From Cercis canadensis (lineage: Eukaryota; Streptophyta; Magnoliopsida; Fabales; Fabaceae): DNA of 64,000 nucleotides. The stretch covers positions 62,001-126,000 of the forward strand of contig QAOA01003067.1 in NCBI GenBank assembly GCA_003255065.1, given 5' to 3'. Positions 21,655-33,289 of this stretch are shown here, one piece after another; position 1 is the first letter of the stretch, and each line of letters begins with the position of its first letter. The notes below the pieces were generated by a model. That model saw nothing but the letters and a program-made list of their open reading frames with translations. It was not told where the DNA came from and searched no databases. The position numbers were made by a program, and so were the translations under genes.

Positions 21655-23316
21655 ATGCCATTGTCAACAGATCCCGGTAGTTCATCTAGACAAAATAGAT
21701 TGATTTATGATGAAACTGCCTATGATAGAGATAAGCTAGCACAAGAACACATAGAAATGTTCTCAAGACTTATAGATAAGCAGAAGACTATGTATGAAAC
21801 AATCATGGCAGCGGTTTCTTGTGATAATGATGGTCAATTCTTTTTATATGGTTACAGTGAAACCGGAAAGACTTTTGTCTATAGGACATTGTCTACTGCT
21901 TTATGTTCAAAAGGCAATATAGTGCTCACAATGACATCAAGTGGTATTGGATCACTTCTCTTACCTGGTAGTAGGACAACACATTCTAAGTTTTGCATCC
22001 CTTTGAATGTCAATGAAGATACATTCTGTAACATAAAACCAGGTAGTCCCCTGGCAGAACTGTTGACTGCTACAAAGTGAATCATTTGGGATGAGCCTCT
22101 ATGATGCATAAACATTGTTTCGAGGCACTGGACTGTACTCTTAGAGATATATTGAAGTATACAGGCATAGAAGTAGCACAAACGTCATTTGCAGGTAAGG
22201 TTGTGGTCCAAGGTGAGGACTTTAGACAGATACTCCCAAAGGTACCCAAATGGAGTACACAAGATATTGTTGGCGCAACTATCAACTCTTCCCATCTGTG
22301 GAAACATTTTCAGGTCATAATTTCAATTTCAACCCTATGATAGATAACATTTATGCAATTATGATCCTTAATATATGTTTTTTTGACTAACTTGTGCAGG
22401 TCTTGATCCTAACAAAAAAACCTGAGAATGGAAACAGTATCTGCAGATCTCCACACATTAGAACTAAGTGAGTTCTCTAATTGGTTGTTAAAGGTTAATT
22501 AGTGATAGTGAAGCAGGAGATATGAATGATGGTGAAACTGTTATTCATATACCATATGATATCTCTCTACAATGTGGTGATGATCTCATTCATGATATTG
22601 TGAGCTCCACTTATCCTGGATTTATATCAAACATGCAAGACTCAAAATACTGCTAAGAAAAAGCGATCCTTAGCCCTACACTGAAAATGGTGGGAAAAAT
22701 CAATGATTATATGGTTTTCTTAATGCTTGATAATGAAAATATCTATTTCAGTTCAGACACTACGTGCAAATCATGGGGGAACGGGCTAGATGATATCCAT
22801 ACAACCAAATTCCTAAATTGTATTACTCCATCCGGCCTCTCGAAACATAAATTAGTACTAAAGTTGGACATGCCTATCATGTTATTAAAGAACATAGATC
22901 AACAGAATGAATTGTGCAATATAACGAGACTAATAATCACATAACTTGGGAGATATGTGATAGAGGAAAAAGTTATTTCTAGTAATAACATAAGAGATAA
23001 GGTGTTCATTCCGCGAATGACCCTAACATCCTCTGATAAGAGGATACCTTTTAGACTACAGACAATACAATTTCCCCTGCAAGTTTGCTTTGTCATGTCA
23101 ATAAATAAAAGTCAAGGTCAATCCCTATCGCATGTTGGGTTATATCTACCAAAACTAGTCTTCAACCATAGACAACTTTATGTGGCTTTTTCAAGGGTCC
23201 GAACGCGTAGCGGCCTCAAAGTTTTGGCCATCGATACTAAAGGGAGTTCTACAACAAGCACTATATATGTTGTCTACAAAGAGGTCTTCCATAAAATCAA
23301 TCAAAAATGTATGTGA
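21655..23316 (+). pseudogene. Helitron PIF1-like helicase remnant
   Basis: Helitron transposases join a Rep nuclease to a PIF1-type DNA helicase; only the helicase is seen. Motif I is GYSETGKTFVYR (canonical GxGGTGKT, here degenerate). It is followed by SGIGSLLLPGSRTTHSKF, then WDEP (motif II) just after a TGA near 22078 and a frameshift, then VVVQGEDFRQILPKVPK (motif III). A GT-AG intron, 22314-22399, separates HLWKHFQ from VLILTK. The last blocks are INKSQGQSL and YVAFSRVRT (motifs V-VI), ending at 23316. Several stops and the missing Rep domain make this copy non-functional. Confidence 0.85.
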
Positions 23317-23659
23317 TAAATTTAAACATGTCATGCCTACAAATACACATATCGACTCTAAAGATGCAAATTTATACTCTCTATTTATACAAATGTTTCA
23401 ATTCTAGGATCAATGCCAATTCATGTAGACTTAGATGAAGAAGCTGATAGTCTTAATCAAGATCATACACCATATATTTTTTCAATATAATATTATCTCA
23501 TTTTACATTTGCTTAATGCCTTTTCAAATCTTCTATGAATTTATGATTGACACTTTTAATATGTTGTTTATATGGTTCAAAATATAAAATCATTACGAAC
23601 ATTAATTGCATAGATTTATATAATTTATGTTCCTATAATCACTTCAACTGCATCCCATA

Positions 23660-23715
23660 CCCTATTGCCTGGGCCAGCGTCCCGCAGCCCGCGGCCCGCG
23701 TGGGTATAATACTAG
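23660..23715 (+). other. Helitron 3' terminus with hairpin and CTAG
   Basis: GC-rich CCCGCGGCCCGCGTGGG (23688-23704) can form a short imperfect hairpin. Ten bases later the sequence ends CTAG (23712-23715) followed by T, as expected for a Helitron 3' end (CTRR then host T). It lies 0.4 kb downstream of the helicase in the correct orientation. Confidence 0.78.
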
Positions 23716-23716
23716 T

Positions 23717-24400
23717 ATTTATTTAAAAATAATAACATGAGTGAGTTAATGCAAATAATTTTTTTTAAGAAAAGTCAATTAAGTGTCACGTGTAGTCGAC
23801 TACTAGCTCTCTGGATGAAGGTAGTTGACTATATAATTACATGTAGTCAACTGCATCATATGGATCAACAAATTAACTCCAAACAATCCATATGATTATT
23901 TCCAATAAACAATTATTGTAATTCGTAGCATTTAATTTATTCAACATTAACATAAACAACTACAAATTAGGACTAAATAATTACAATATTTGAAATTGTC
24001 AATTATCATTCAATTGTTGATTGTATAACATTCATATCAATTTAATTACAAATTCAAAAAGTCACCCAAATCAACATTTATATGACATCAATCACTATTT
24101 ATAATAATTTATCACATTCAATCAATCAACTATTGAATTTTATGTTATAATATTTATTTAAAAAATAATAACATAAGTGAGTTAATACAAATAAAAAAAT
24201 TTCAAAAAATTCAATTAAGTTCCATGTGTAGTCGACTACTTTGAAGTGGTAGTCGACTACCAGCTCTCTAGACGAAAGTAATTGACTATATCATATGGAT
24301 CAGCAAATTAATCCCAGACAAACCACATGATTATCTCCAATCAATAATTATTGTGATTCGTAACATTTAATTTATTTAGCAAATNATCAGTCAAGGATAT
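23717..24400. repeat. Two direct copies of an about 270-bp AT-rich repeat with GTAGTCGACTAC palindromes
   Basis: The block from about 23717 to 23985 recurs at about 24147-24400 (ATTTATTTAAAAA, AATAACAT(G/A)AGTGAGTTAAT, ATATGGATCA, and so on). The 12-base palindrome GTAGTCGACTAC occurs at 23792, 24228 and 24249. An N at 24385 lies in the second copy. No coding sequence. Part of the intervening DNA (23990-24145) is non-repeated. Confidence 0.65.
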
Positions 24401-24572
24401 TGTAATTACATTGATGGTAGTAATTAATTTCAGAAAGTTTATTTTATAGAATTTATTTTTTATTTATTTTTTATTCAAGAATAATTTAGAAAATTAAATG
24501 CAGTGCCACGTGTCAAGCATTTGGAGTGCCAAGTGTCATCCTCTCAGGAATTCCTACTACTTTTATAATATA

Positions 24573-26212
24573 TTAGTACTTTGCCCCACGTGGTGCGCAA
24601 TTGGGCATGGTGGTGGGTGGCGACACTAAACAGGAAATCCTATTGGATCTCGTGTTGGGGTTAGTTTAGTGGTTATCCAAATTATAGTCCTAATATAATT
24701 TTTGAAAACTTGTTCACATTGTGTAATCCCACTCTTTTTCTAAGTGCTATAGAAAATCCTATTTAATCACCCGTTGGGGTTGGTTTATTGGTTACTCAAA
24801 TTATAATCCTATTAGAACTTTAGGAAACTTGTACCCATGGTCTAACCCTAATATTTTCCTAGTGTTATAGGTTATTTAATTCCCCCCCCCCTCCCCCCCA
24901 AAAAAAAAACTATACCTAGACCTAGTTATAATTTTGATTTCCGTTTCCTTTATATCAAACATAGGAAAGAGAATTTCAAATTTCTTCATCGACAGGAAAT
25001 AGTTTCCTATATTGATTACCTAGATAAACATAGGAAACTCTTATGTCTCTTTCAGACTACATGTTTTCTATGTCTATTATCAAAGTAATTTCCATTTGAC
25101 TATTACTTTTAGAAAACTCAAATTTCTAATGAGCATGTCACCCTTCAAATATCTTGCATTGTGATACTTGATACTTGTAAGTTTGTAGTATTATATCTAC
25201 CAGTAGAATGTTTATCTAATGGAAAAGGGTCTCCACACAATCACTGTTTTCTAGAAAATAACGGAAGAAAAAAAAATTAGAATAAAAGTTCAAATATTGT
25301 ATAGAGAAATAATAAACCTTATTACCTTTGGAGATTAAGGAGATGGAAAGAAGAAGAAAAAGTAAAAGAGTCACATGGCCACATAAGGAGATGGAGAGAT
25401 ATAGTGGAATTGGATAAATATCGAGAAAGAGAGCAACAAATGGTATATAAAGAAAGAGGAAGCATTGTTTCCTTTGGAGATGGGGAAATCGTGGGTGAGG
25501 AGAATGAATATTGAAGGAGCAAAACGGATGCATGAGATTGAGAGATATATTAGAATGAAATAGATTTTGAGAAATAAAATTATAGCAACAAAAAAAAAAT
25601 ATAGAGAAAGAGCATACCTTGTTGCCTTTGGAGATGAAGGAGATGGAGAGAAAAATGAATAATGAAAGAGCAAAACGACTGCATAAGGAGATTGAGAGAT
25701 ATATTAGAATGGAATAGATATTGAGGAAGATAACTACAACAACAAGAAAAATGATTTGAAAGAATAACCTTGGGTGCTTCTTCAGATGGAGAAAAACGAT
25801 AGATAAATTCATAAGCCAATGGAAGTAAGCCTCATATGGAGTGCAATATATATAGAGGTTTATGGAGGCACCCTAAAATTTTTCTAATTTGCTTATTTGA
25901 ATTAATAATTTCAGTTTCTGATTGGTCTTGCTAATCAAGTCATTAATATTAGATTGATTTTGGTCTTTTACGTTTATTTTTTTAATTATTCAACAAATAC
26001 TAAATGCTCAAAAGTCTAAATATGGAAGTTATTTAATGCCAAATTTTTTTTTTCATGGTTTTTATTTCTAAAACACACATGCTTTAGATTTTAGATGATT
26101 TTTTAAATACTATGGAATGGGAGAAATTCACACAGCCTTCCACTTTATCGTCACCTTGATAGGGACACTTGTTAGATCCATATTGTGTACTCTACTTTTA
26201 ATAATATATAGA
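24573..26212 (-). mobile_element. Non-autonomous Helitron, minus strand
   Basis: Read on the minus strand, the 3' end is a GC-rich palindromic stretch containing CCACGTGG, then GGGGCAAAGTACTAA followed by T (terminus at 24573). The 5' end reads TCTATATATTATTAAAAG from 26212. Both ends match Helitron conventions (5' TC, 3' CTRR before T). The 3' half contains two tandem about 125-bp units starting AAATCCTATT (24647, 24768). It shares both halves with the Helitrons on its right. No transposase is encoded. Confidence 0.68.
25300..25760. repeat. Three tandem units of about 150 bp inside the Helitron
   Basis: Units beginning T-x-CCTTTGGAGAT start near 25322, 25470 and 25621; each carries a GGAGATxGAGAGATAT block. 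The strand is purine-rich, which leaves long open frames on the opposite strand, but those frames show no protein family pattern. A related single unit lies at about 31400. Confidence 0.7.
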
Positions 26213-27142
26213 CTAGTGTTTTGCCCCATGCCGACACGCGGGCGGCACAAAATATAGCTCGTGAACACTTCTTACTTACACTGTTTCTTATAATTTGATA
26301 ATGTGATATCGCATCGGTGAAATAACATCTTCTACTTGATTTGAACTACTAGTAACATGATTCTTTGCTAAGAGCTCTTCACTTTCTTGTGTACCTGAAA
26401 TTATATTACAAGACCAGTAAAGTAATATATAAGTACACGACACGTTAAGGAGAGTAAAATTAGTGAGAGTAATTGACAATTTTTTCCAAGTGAAATTGAA
26501 TGGTTTTGTATTATAATTTCGGTGGATATGGGGTTCCAAACTTAAATTGAATTATAATTATCACTTATACACGAAGTCAAATTGATCCTCAAGTCACCCT
26601 AAAATTTTGTAGAATTACTTTATGGAATTCATATATTCAGTTTCTAATTGTTCTTGCCAATCAAGTCATCAATAAATATTGGTTTTGTTCTTTAATGTTT
26701 TATTTTTTCATTATTCATCAAATACTAAATGGTTAATGCCCATGATATTTATACGTATTTAAAGCCATGCATACTAATTATTTTTTCAGTGTTTTTAGGT
26801 ACAATAATTGATGGTCATATACAAATCATCCATACCTTTATATATTGCAGTTTTTTTTATATTTATAAAATAATGGAAAAAAATAAAACTTGAATGAGTC
26901 CTTATGGTAGCTTAATACACATTTTTAGTTCAATATTTAGTAACTAAATTTTGCGGGAATATAAAAATATACCAAGAAAACCCTCTTCCACAAAATCGAC
27001 TAAAATATAAAATTGAGACAATAATTGAGTACAAAAACTTCTACAATAAATCCCATAATGAAGAAAGAACAAAACTTGTTGACACCATAGTCAATATTGA
27101 ATATGACTAATCACGAATAAATGTAAAATTTATGGTACTGGG

Positions 27143-27610
27143 TTATTTGACTTCAAAAAGAATAGCATATCCAATCTTTGAATTATTGCCCTCCAAGAAT
27201 TTATCAAGGTCAAACAGATCAATACACCATAGCCAAGTAAATAAGGATCACACCAATAGTAGACAACCCACCTCTCCCCCAACGTATCCAATGCCGAAAC
27301 CAATTCTAGAGTATCCGCCCTAACCTTCATATGTTCCCTTGAAATTTCAAACAGCACAATCTAAGGGAAAAAAATTATAGATGAGCTGCATATTTATATT
27401 TGGCATATTAATCATCAAATTCACATTTTATAGAGATACTTACCATGGATTTGGTTTCCATTACTTATTTTGTGATTTGCACAGTAAAGCAATCAAACAC
27501 ACTTTGCATGTTTTTAATCATGCGGAATGCATTGCTATTAGGATTCTTCCTTGGTTTGAGTGTCGATGTGAGATGGCTTTTTCATAACCATTCTTCCAGA
27601 TTGAGATCTT
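27143..27610 (-). pseudogene. B3-domain (REM-like) gene fragment 1, with intron
   Basis: B3 domains bind DNA in plant transcription factors. On the minus strand, exon 1 (about 27610-27444) is decayed, but KKPSHID and TVQIT recall the start of REM-type B3 domains; it ends at a good donor GTAAGT. An 83-bp intron (27361-27443) ends TTTTTTCCCTTAG. Exon 2 (27360-27143) reads FEISREHMKVRADTLELV, LGERWVVYYWC, then after a frameshift DLDKFLEGNNSKIGYAILF and a stop. This fits the B3 pattern (F-x-x-EH, G-x-x-W-x-V, F-x-x-x-N, G-x-x-x-LFE). The same layout recurs at 30575-31113. No full gene remains. The family call is by pattern only. Confidence 0.55.
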
Positions 27611-27709
27611 GTCACCACCATGTCTTATCATTATAAAGATAAAACATGATATGTAAGAGGGGCTTCATAAACAAACACGATAATTAATAGGTGAAACCGA
27701 TCAGAGAGA

Positions 27710-28989
27710 TGTTGGCCTCATGGTTCTCCAACCCTAGTTTTGATGATAACAAATAGCCTTGATTCTTACTGACTTGTTTTGTTCAAATGGTTATGATTAG
27801 TAACAGGTTAAACAATGCCTTTGGGTCTAGAGCAAAAGTAGTTTCCTAGTCAAAGGAACTAGTTCTAGTGGAAGTATAGAGCTGGTTCTATCCATGAAGT
27901 ATAGATGCTGATAATTGAAAAGCTTGTGGACTCCTCTAAATCTGAAGCCCAGTCCATCAAGACTAGATATTGGACTTCATCAAGCAGATTGGAAGGAAGC
28001 GCAACAAAAATTCAAATTAGAGAGAAATCAGCACTTCAAAAGGAAACAAGGTCTAAACAAGGAAAGTTTTTCAAAGAGAGATATTTCCTCTAACAAATTA
28101 AATATTCTCTTAATTTCAAGTTAATGATTTACAATCAAGCTAGCAAAATTCCAGCCCATCAACAATGGTCATTTTCTACCTTCTGCTGCTATAAAAACAA
28201 AGACCCAAAGGTTTGGAAGGACAAGAAGATAATCCATCAATCAACTTGAAGAAAAAGCTTTGTTAGAAACTAGTTTTCAGTTTCTTTTACCAACTCTGTA
28301 TTTCTTGTGAGAAAATTCGGTGAGAGTTGTCGTATTATGTGAGCTATATCCTTTTGGGATTTTTGTAACTGATTTCACTAGAAAATCTGATGAGTGACTT
28401 CTGTCTTCGTTTGACAACTAGAGAGAATTTTCTGCTTAAACTCTTTGTAAAACCATTGCTGTAAGAAGCTTGGAGAACTTTGGATAAATAACCTTATTGA
28501 TAGTTGAACCCCAGCCTTAAAAGAGTGGACGTAGGCTTTGTTTTGACCGAACCACTATAAAAATTATAAGATCTATCTCTTCCCTTTACTCTCTTTAATA
28601 TTCTATTAATTATCTAATTTAATCTTTGATCTATTTCTATATAATCAGTTTTAATGTTTTGCAATTCTTAAGCTTGTTATGATTTCCATCTCTTAAGCTA
28701 TTATATTGTTCTTCATGATTAATGATCTGTTTCATTTACCTGTGATAATAATTTAATCATTTGATTATCTCTTTTGAGCATTTTTTTGGTTTATATTCTA
28801 AGATCTAAAGTTCTGGTTTTAGTTCTTTGCTTATGCTAATACTTTCTGGATTGATATATAACTAGCTTTGAAACAAGTTATTGAATATATACTGGTTATT
28901 CTAGAAATAGTTTTTTTTTTTTTTGTGATTGCGAGTTTTATTGTTTTAATCTCCTATTCACCCCCTATAGGAGCATTTCTACACTCTTA
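27710..28989 (+). mobile_element. SIRE/Maximus-type Ty1/copia solo LTR
   Basis: Starts TGTTGGCCTCATGGTTCTCC with the TTTTGATGATAACAAAT block, and near its end has ATTCACCCCCTATAGGAGCA. Both are typical of SIRE/Maximus copia LTRs. Flanked by AGAGA on both sides (27705-27709, 28990-28994). A TATAAAAA box is at 28190-28197. The 3' end reads ...CTCTTA rather than ...CA, so its last bases have mutated. No internal region is present. The small open frames inside are not genes. Confidence 0.72.
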
Positions 28990-29159
28990 AGAGAATCATG
29001 AGTATGTTCACTCAACAACATAAAAATACAGGTTGGAAGCATATATGAAAACCCTTACCTAGATGATGTTAGAAATGCAGGATGATATTTGCTTTGTCTC
29101 CTATTTTCCTTTTGTCTGCTAGACAACTTTAATTTGTTGGTGCACTATTTATATATGTG

Positions 29160-30330
29160 GTCATATGCCCTAATTTGGTGGTACCCTCCTCAGAAATTTA
29201 ACTCATAACCCTTGGCCCTCAAGTTTAACAATAATTGAAGCACAAATTTCGAATTCAACTTGTAATTTGAATTAAAATTGTTGATATAATTATGATTGGT
29301 ACTTTAGCCTTCTAAAGTTTTAATATTCTCAATACTGAATAAGGAAATAATCATTTCCTATTAATTTAGACTTATAATTCGGTTATATTTTCCAATCATC
29401 ATGCTAATATAATATATTTGAAGTAACAAATTATAAAGAAAAACTGTTTCCTTGATGATGTTAGAAACGTAAATTGAAATTTCCTTATGGTAGCTTTCCC
29501 CTAATTTGTTGGTGCTCCTTTGAAATTTCAATCATAACCCTTTGCCCTCATGTTTAGCAATATTTTTTGCTAAAACTTCAAATACATATTTTAATTAGAA
29601 TTATAATAAATAAATATAATTATGATTATTACTTGTGCCTTCAAAAGGTTTTATCTTCTCAGTACTATATAAGGAAATAATTATTCCCTATTAATTTAGA
29701 CACATATTTTGGTCATATTTAAGATTTATCATGCTTATGTAATATGCCCTAATTTGGTGGTACCCTCCTTAGAAATTTCAATCATAACCCTTGGCTCTCA
29801 AGTTTAGCAATAATTGAAGCACAAATTTCGAATTCAACTTGTAATTTGAATTATAATTACAAATATAATTATGATTGGTACTTTAGCCTTCTAAAGTTTT
29901 AATATTCTCACTACTGAATTTGGAAATAATATTTTACTATTAATTTAGACTTATAATTCAGTTATATTTTCCTTTCATCATGCTAATATAATACATATCA
30001 AGTAACAAATTATAAAGAAAAACCGTTTCCTTCATGATGTTAGAAACGTAAATTGAAATATCCTTATGATAGCTTTGCCCTAATTTGTTGGTGCTCTCCT
30101 TTGAAATTTCAATCATAACCCTTGGCTCTCAAGTTTAGCAATACTTTTTTGCTGAAACTTCAAATACATATTTTAATTAGAATTACAATAAATAAATATA
30201 ATTATGATTAGTACTTGGGTCTTCAAAAGGTTTGATCTTCTCAGTACTATATAAGGAAATAATTCTTTCCTAATAATTTAGACACATATTTTGGTCATAT
30301 TTAAGATTTGTCATGCTTATGTAATTTATT
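29160..30330. repeat. 579-bp tandem repeat, two copies, each a dimer of about 290-bp subunits
   Basis: ATATGCCCTAATTTGGTGGT at 29164 recurs at 29743, 579 bp later. The whole unit is repeated with minor changes up to about 30325. Within each unit, two diverged halves share the blocks GAAATTTCAATCATAACCCT and TTTAGCAATA, so the present array arose by duplication of an older duplication. Non-coding. The flanks 28995-29160 and 30330-30570 show nothing recognisable. Confidence 0.82.
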
Positions 30331-30574
30331 TAAGGTACCACAAATTGGGAGGTAATTTCAGTATAGGTTCATCATTGAAAGAGTTGACTATTTACCTCTA
30401 TTTTGATCTGTGTTAATTATAATTTTTAAAAAATTAATAGAAGCATAAATAATAAATGGAATGTATGGAGGCATACATAATTTAGGCTCAATTTTTGCAA
30501 GTAGTGTAACCGAATATATTAAATTGTAAAATAAATTCATTACATTATTCATATTGAAATACCTAATTTCTAGC

Positions 30575-31113
30575 CTAGTCTAAAAGAATGACATTCTCTG
30601 CGAAAATAGTAAAGTGAAGAACTTTTTCTCCGACATGTTCAAAGAGTATCACTTCATTCTCTTCAATGTGATTGTCATCCATAAATTTACCAAGCCCTTC
30701 ACACACTTGATCGTGATGAACACTTCTTGTAGTACATGTAGGATTCTAACCTTCCAAACATTCATGTTCCAACATGTGGTCATATGCCATGTTGTCTCGC
30801 CATCGGCCATGAATTCATTACGGAACGCAAATGGAATGAGCTTGCATAAAAGGAAAAAATAACAAATTATTTAAAAATAGCATAAACTATATATGAATCA
30901 ATAATTTTTAACCTTGATATGATATTTACCATTTCGGGTGAGGATATCACGTGTGATTTGAACCACAAATGAGAAGTTGACAGTCTTAATATTCATAGCA
31001 TCATGAAAAGCCATCGATTGAGGATAAGTGGCTTTCTCCTCCACAAATAGGATAAAGGGGAGGACAATGGTTGGTGCCTCCTCATTGTCACACTACATTA
31101 TAGTCTTCACCAT
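30575..31113 (-). pseudogene. B3-domain (REM-like) gene fragment 2, with intron
   Basis: Exon 1 (31113-30930, minus) ends FSFVVQITRDILTRNG at a GTAAAT donor. The intron is about 80 bp and ends TTTTATGCAAG. Exon 2 (30840-30575) gives IPFAFRNEFMADGETT and MNVWKVRIL, then after one frameshift near 30711 GKFMDDNHIEENEVILFEH, GEKVLHFTIF and a stop. This follows the order of a REM B3 domain: P-x-x-F, W-x-V, GW-x-x-F-x-x-x-N, F-x-V-x-I-F. It resembles fragment 1 in layout and orientation. One frameshift and one stop (near 31098) are visible. The N-terminal part of the parent protein is missing, as expected for a captured fragment. Confidence 0.6.
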
Positions 31114-32139
31114 GATTCTAAATGTGTTGTTAATCCATGTTTAGAAAGATGAGAGAGGAGATGAATACACATGTATAAAGAACAACACAAAAGTAATACA
31201 AAAATTAGGAATAGAAGAACTAAAAAGCATTCTAGTAGAATGAAAACCAAAAAGAATCCATGAAAACTAATACCTTGCAAATGTGTAGATCACAGTTTCG
31301 ATTCCAATTGTGACTCCCCTATTATTTTATGAAAAAAATGATAGATTTAAGAAAAAAAATTTAAAAACACCAAAATTGTATTGATAAATAACAAAACGGA
31401 TTGCGTATGGAGATTAAGGATGTGAAAAGAATTAGAAAAAAAAAATAACAGTGCCGCATATGGAGAGAGAGAGAAACAAAAAGAAAAATAAAAAAGTTTA
31501 GAAGAGCAAACATGGGTGCAGCTAGAGTTGGAGAAATTCCTTGCAACAATCAATCAGTCAATGGTGAAACAACTCACAAAAGGTGTAATATATATAGGAA
31601 TATGGAAGCAAGAAAGTGTAACCCGAATTTTGTATTCAAATTAGAAATTAAACAATTATTGGGTGACTAAAATTTAGGAGAGTATTTGACAATTTTGTCA
31701 AACCGAAATTGAATATTCTTGTATTATAATTTTGGTGATAAATTGAATCAAAATTATCACTTATATTATATACAAAGTCAAATTGCTCCTCAAGAAACCC
31801 TAAAATTTTGCTGATTTGTAAATTATTAATTAATTTTGTTCGGTTTCTGATTGGTATTGGCAATCAAGTCATCAATATTTTACTTATTTATTTCTTTAAC
31901 ATTTTTTTTTACTTATTCATCAAATAATAAATGGTAAAAACTCTAAATATGGAAGTAATTTAAAGCCACAAATTTTAATTCTTTTTTCAGTGTTTTTATT
32001 TCTAAAGCACATATGATTCATATTTTAGATGATTTTTTAAATACTCTAGAATTGAAGAAATTCACATAGGCAACCACTTGTCATCACGTGAATAAGGACA
32101 CTTGTCAACTCCACATTGTGTTTCTTACTTTTAATATTA
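31114..32139 (-). other. 5' region of the large Helitron
   Basis: Non-coding. From 31330 to 32139 it parallels 25210-26212: the purine-rich GGAGATTAAGGA block at 31411, GGTTTCTGATTGGTATTGGC at 31842, and the AAATACTCTAGAATTGAAGAAA end region. It is used as evidence that the Helitrons share a 5' segment. Confidence 0.55.
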
Positions 32140-33100
32140 CTAGTACTTGGCCCCGCGCTAATGCGTAGGCTTGCAACAAAGAATATGAAATCCTATTAGA
32201 TCACCCATTGGAGTTAGTTTACTGATTATCAAAATTATATACCTATTAGAATTTTAGGAAAGTTATACACATGGTCTAATTTCACTCTTTTTCCAAGTGT
32301 TATAAAAAAAATCCTATTGAATCACTTGTTGAGGTTGATTTAGTGGTTATCCAAATTATAATCTTATTAGAATTTTAGGAAACTTGTACCCATGGTCTAA
32401 TCCCACTATTTTTTTCTATAGAATATTTAATTTTCCCCCTATAACCATACCTAGACTTAATTATAATTTTGATTTTCATTCCTTTCTCTTTTCTCTCTCA
32501 ATTATTGATTACCTAAACCCTACTCATTCCTACCCATTTTTGTTTAAATACAATAAAGAAATTATAACATAATTAGAACACCCTTGTCATCCAATTATTA
32601 TTATTACTTTCTATAGATTCAAAGACAAGTTATAACAGGTATAGTCCCATGAACAATGGTAGGGCCACCTTACTAAGTTTTCAACCTTGACTAAATATAT
32701 TTGCTATTTTTTGTGCCGATTATATTCCATTCAAATATCACAAGAGTATCCAATATTATAATATTTTTTATATCAAATATCAGAAAAAAGAATTCCAATT
32801 TTTTTTTTATTAAAAAGAGTTTCCTATATTGATTACCTAGATAAAGATACTAACACTTTATTGATAAAAGCTTGCCAAATGATCCATACCCAGTCTTCTA
32901 TCAATGCTTGAACTTTCAGTTAATAACATGAATATATGATCACAATTCCACCTTTCAATACAGCAAGGGCTTCATTTTGATATGTATATTTTTTCTTTAA
33001 TGTAGTTATCATATATTGTTACTTTTTTTATTGCATATACCTTTTTGAGACTTGAGAATTATTTGAAATGCACACTTTACATTATTTTCTCCTTCTTACT
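32140..33100 (-). mobile_element. Third Helitron copy, non-autonomous, minus strand
   Basis: Its 3' end on the minus strand is GCGCGGGGCCAAGTACTAG followed by T (32140-32158). The next 270 bp match 24640-24900, including the two about 125-bp units beginning AAATCCTATT. The right limit is uncertain: at about 33098 another degraded terminus (GGCGCGGGGACCAGT on the minus strand) starts, which I take as the edge of this copy and the 3' end of a further one. No genes. Confidence 0.5.
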
Positions 33101-33289
33101 GGTCCCCGCGCCAATGAGCATGCATGACAAAGACATGCAACATATAATAATAATTCACATGTGCAATCATCATATATGATATGCCACAAATAGAAATCTA
33201 GATTAAAATACACTTGATTAGTAGAAACATATGGTTACTTCACCAATTTCAGTGGAAACTATTTGATATTTGTCAATCTCCATGGTTTT

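Larger units (their letters stand above)
26213..32139 (-). mobile_element. Large Helitron (about 5.9 kb) carrying gene fragments, minus strand
   Basis: The 3' end on the minus strand is GC-rich (GCCGCCCGCGTGTCGGC), then GGGGCAAAACACTAG followed by T at 26213. It abuts the 5' end of the previous Helitron exactly. The probable 5' end is at 32139, where the sequence (TAATATTAAAAGTAAG on the minus strand) and the preceding 800 bp match the 5' region of the smaller Helitron at 25210-26212. Between them lie two B3-like gene fragments, a nested solo LTR and a 579-bp tandem repeat. The extent is an inference from the ends; the element could instead be several nested copies, because 26288-26800 also resembles 31640-31990. 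Confidence 0.5.

Noticed and set aside
25216..25812. 198-codon minus-strand frame with hydrophobic repeats that looks like a membrane protein
   Set aside because: It reads the complement of three purine-rich tandem units; the repeats of Phe/Ile/Leu/Ser follow directly from the DNA repeat.
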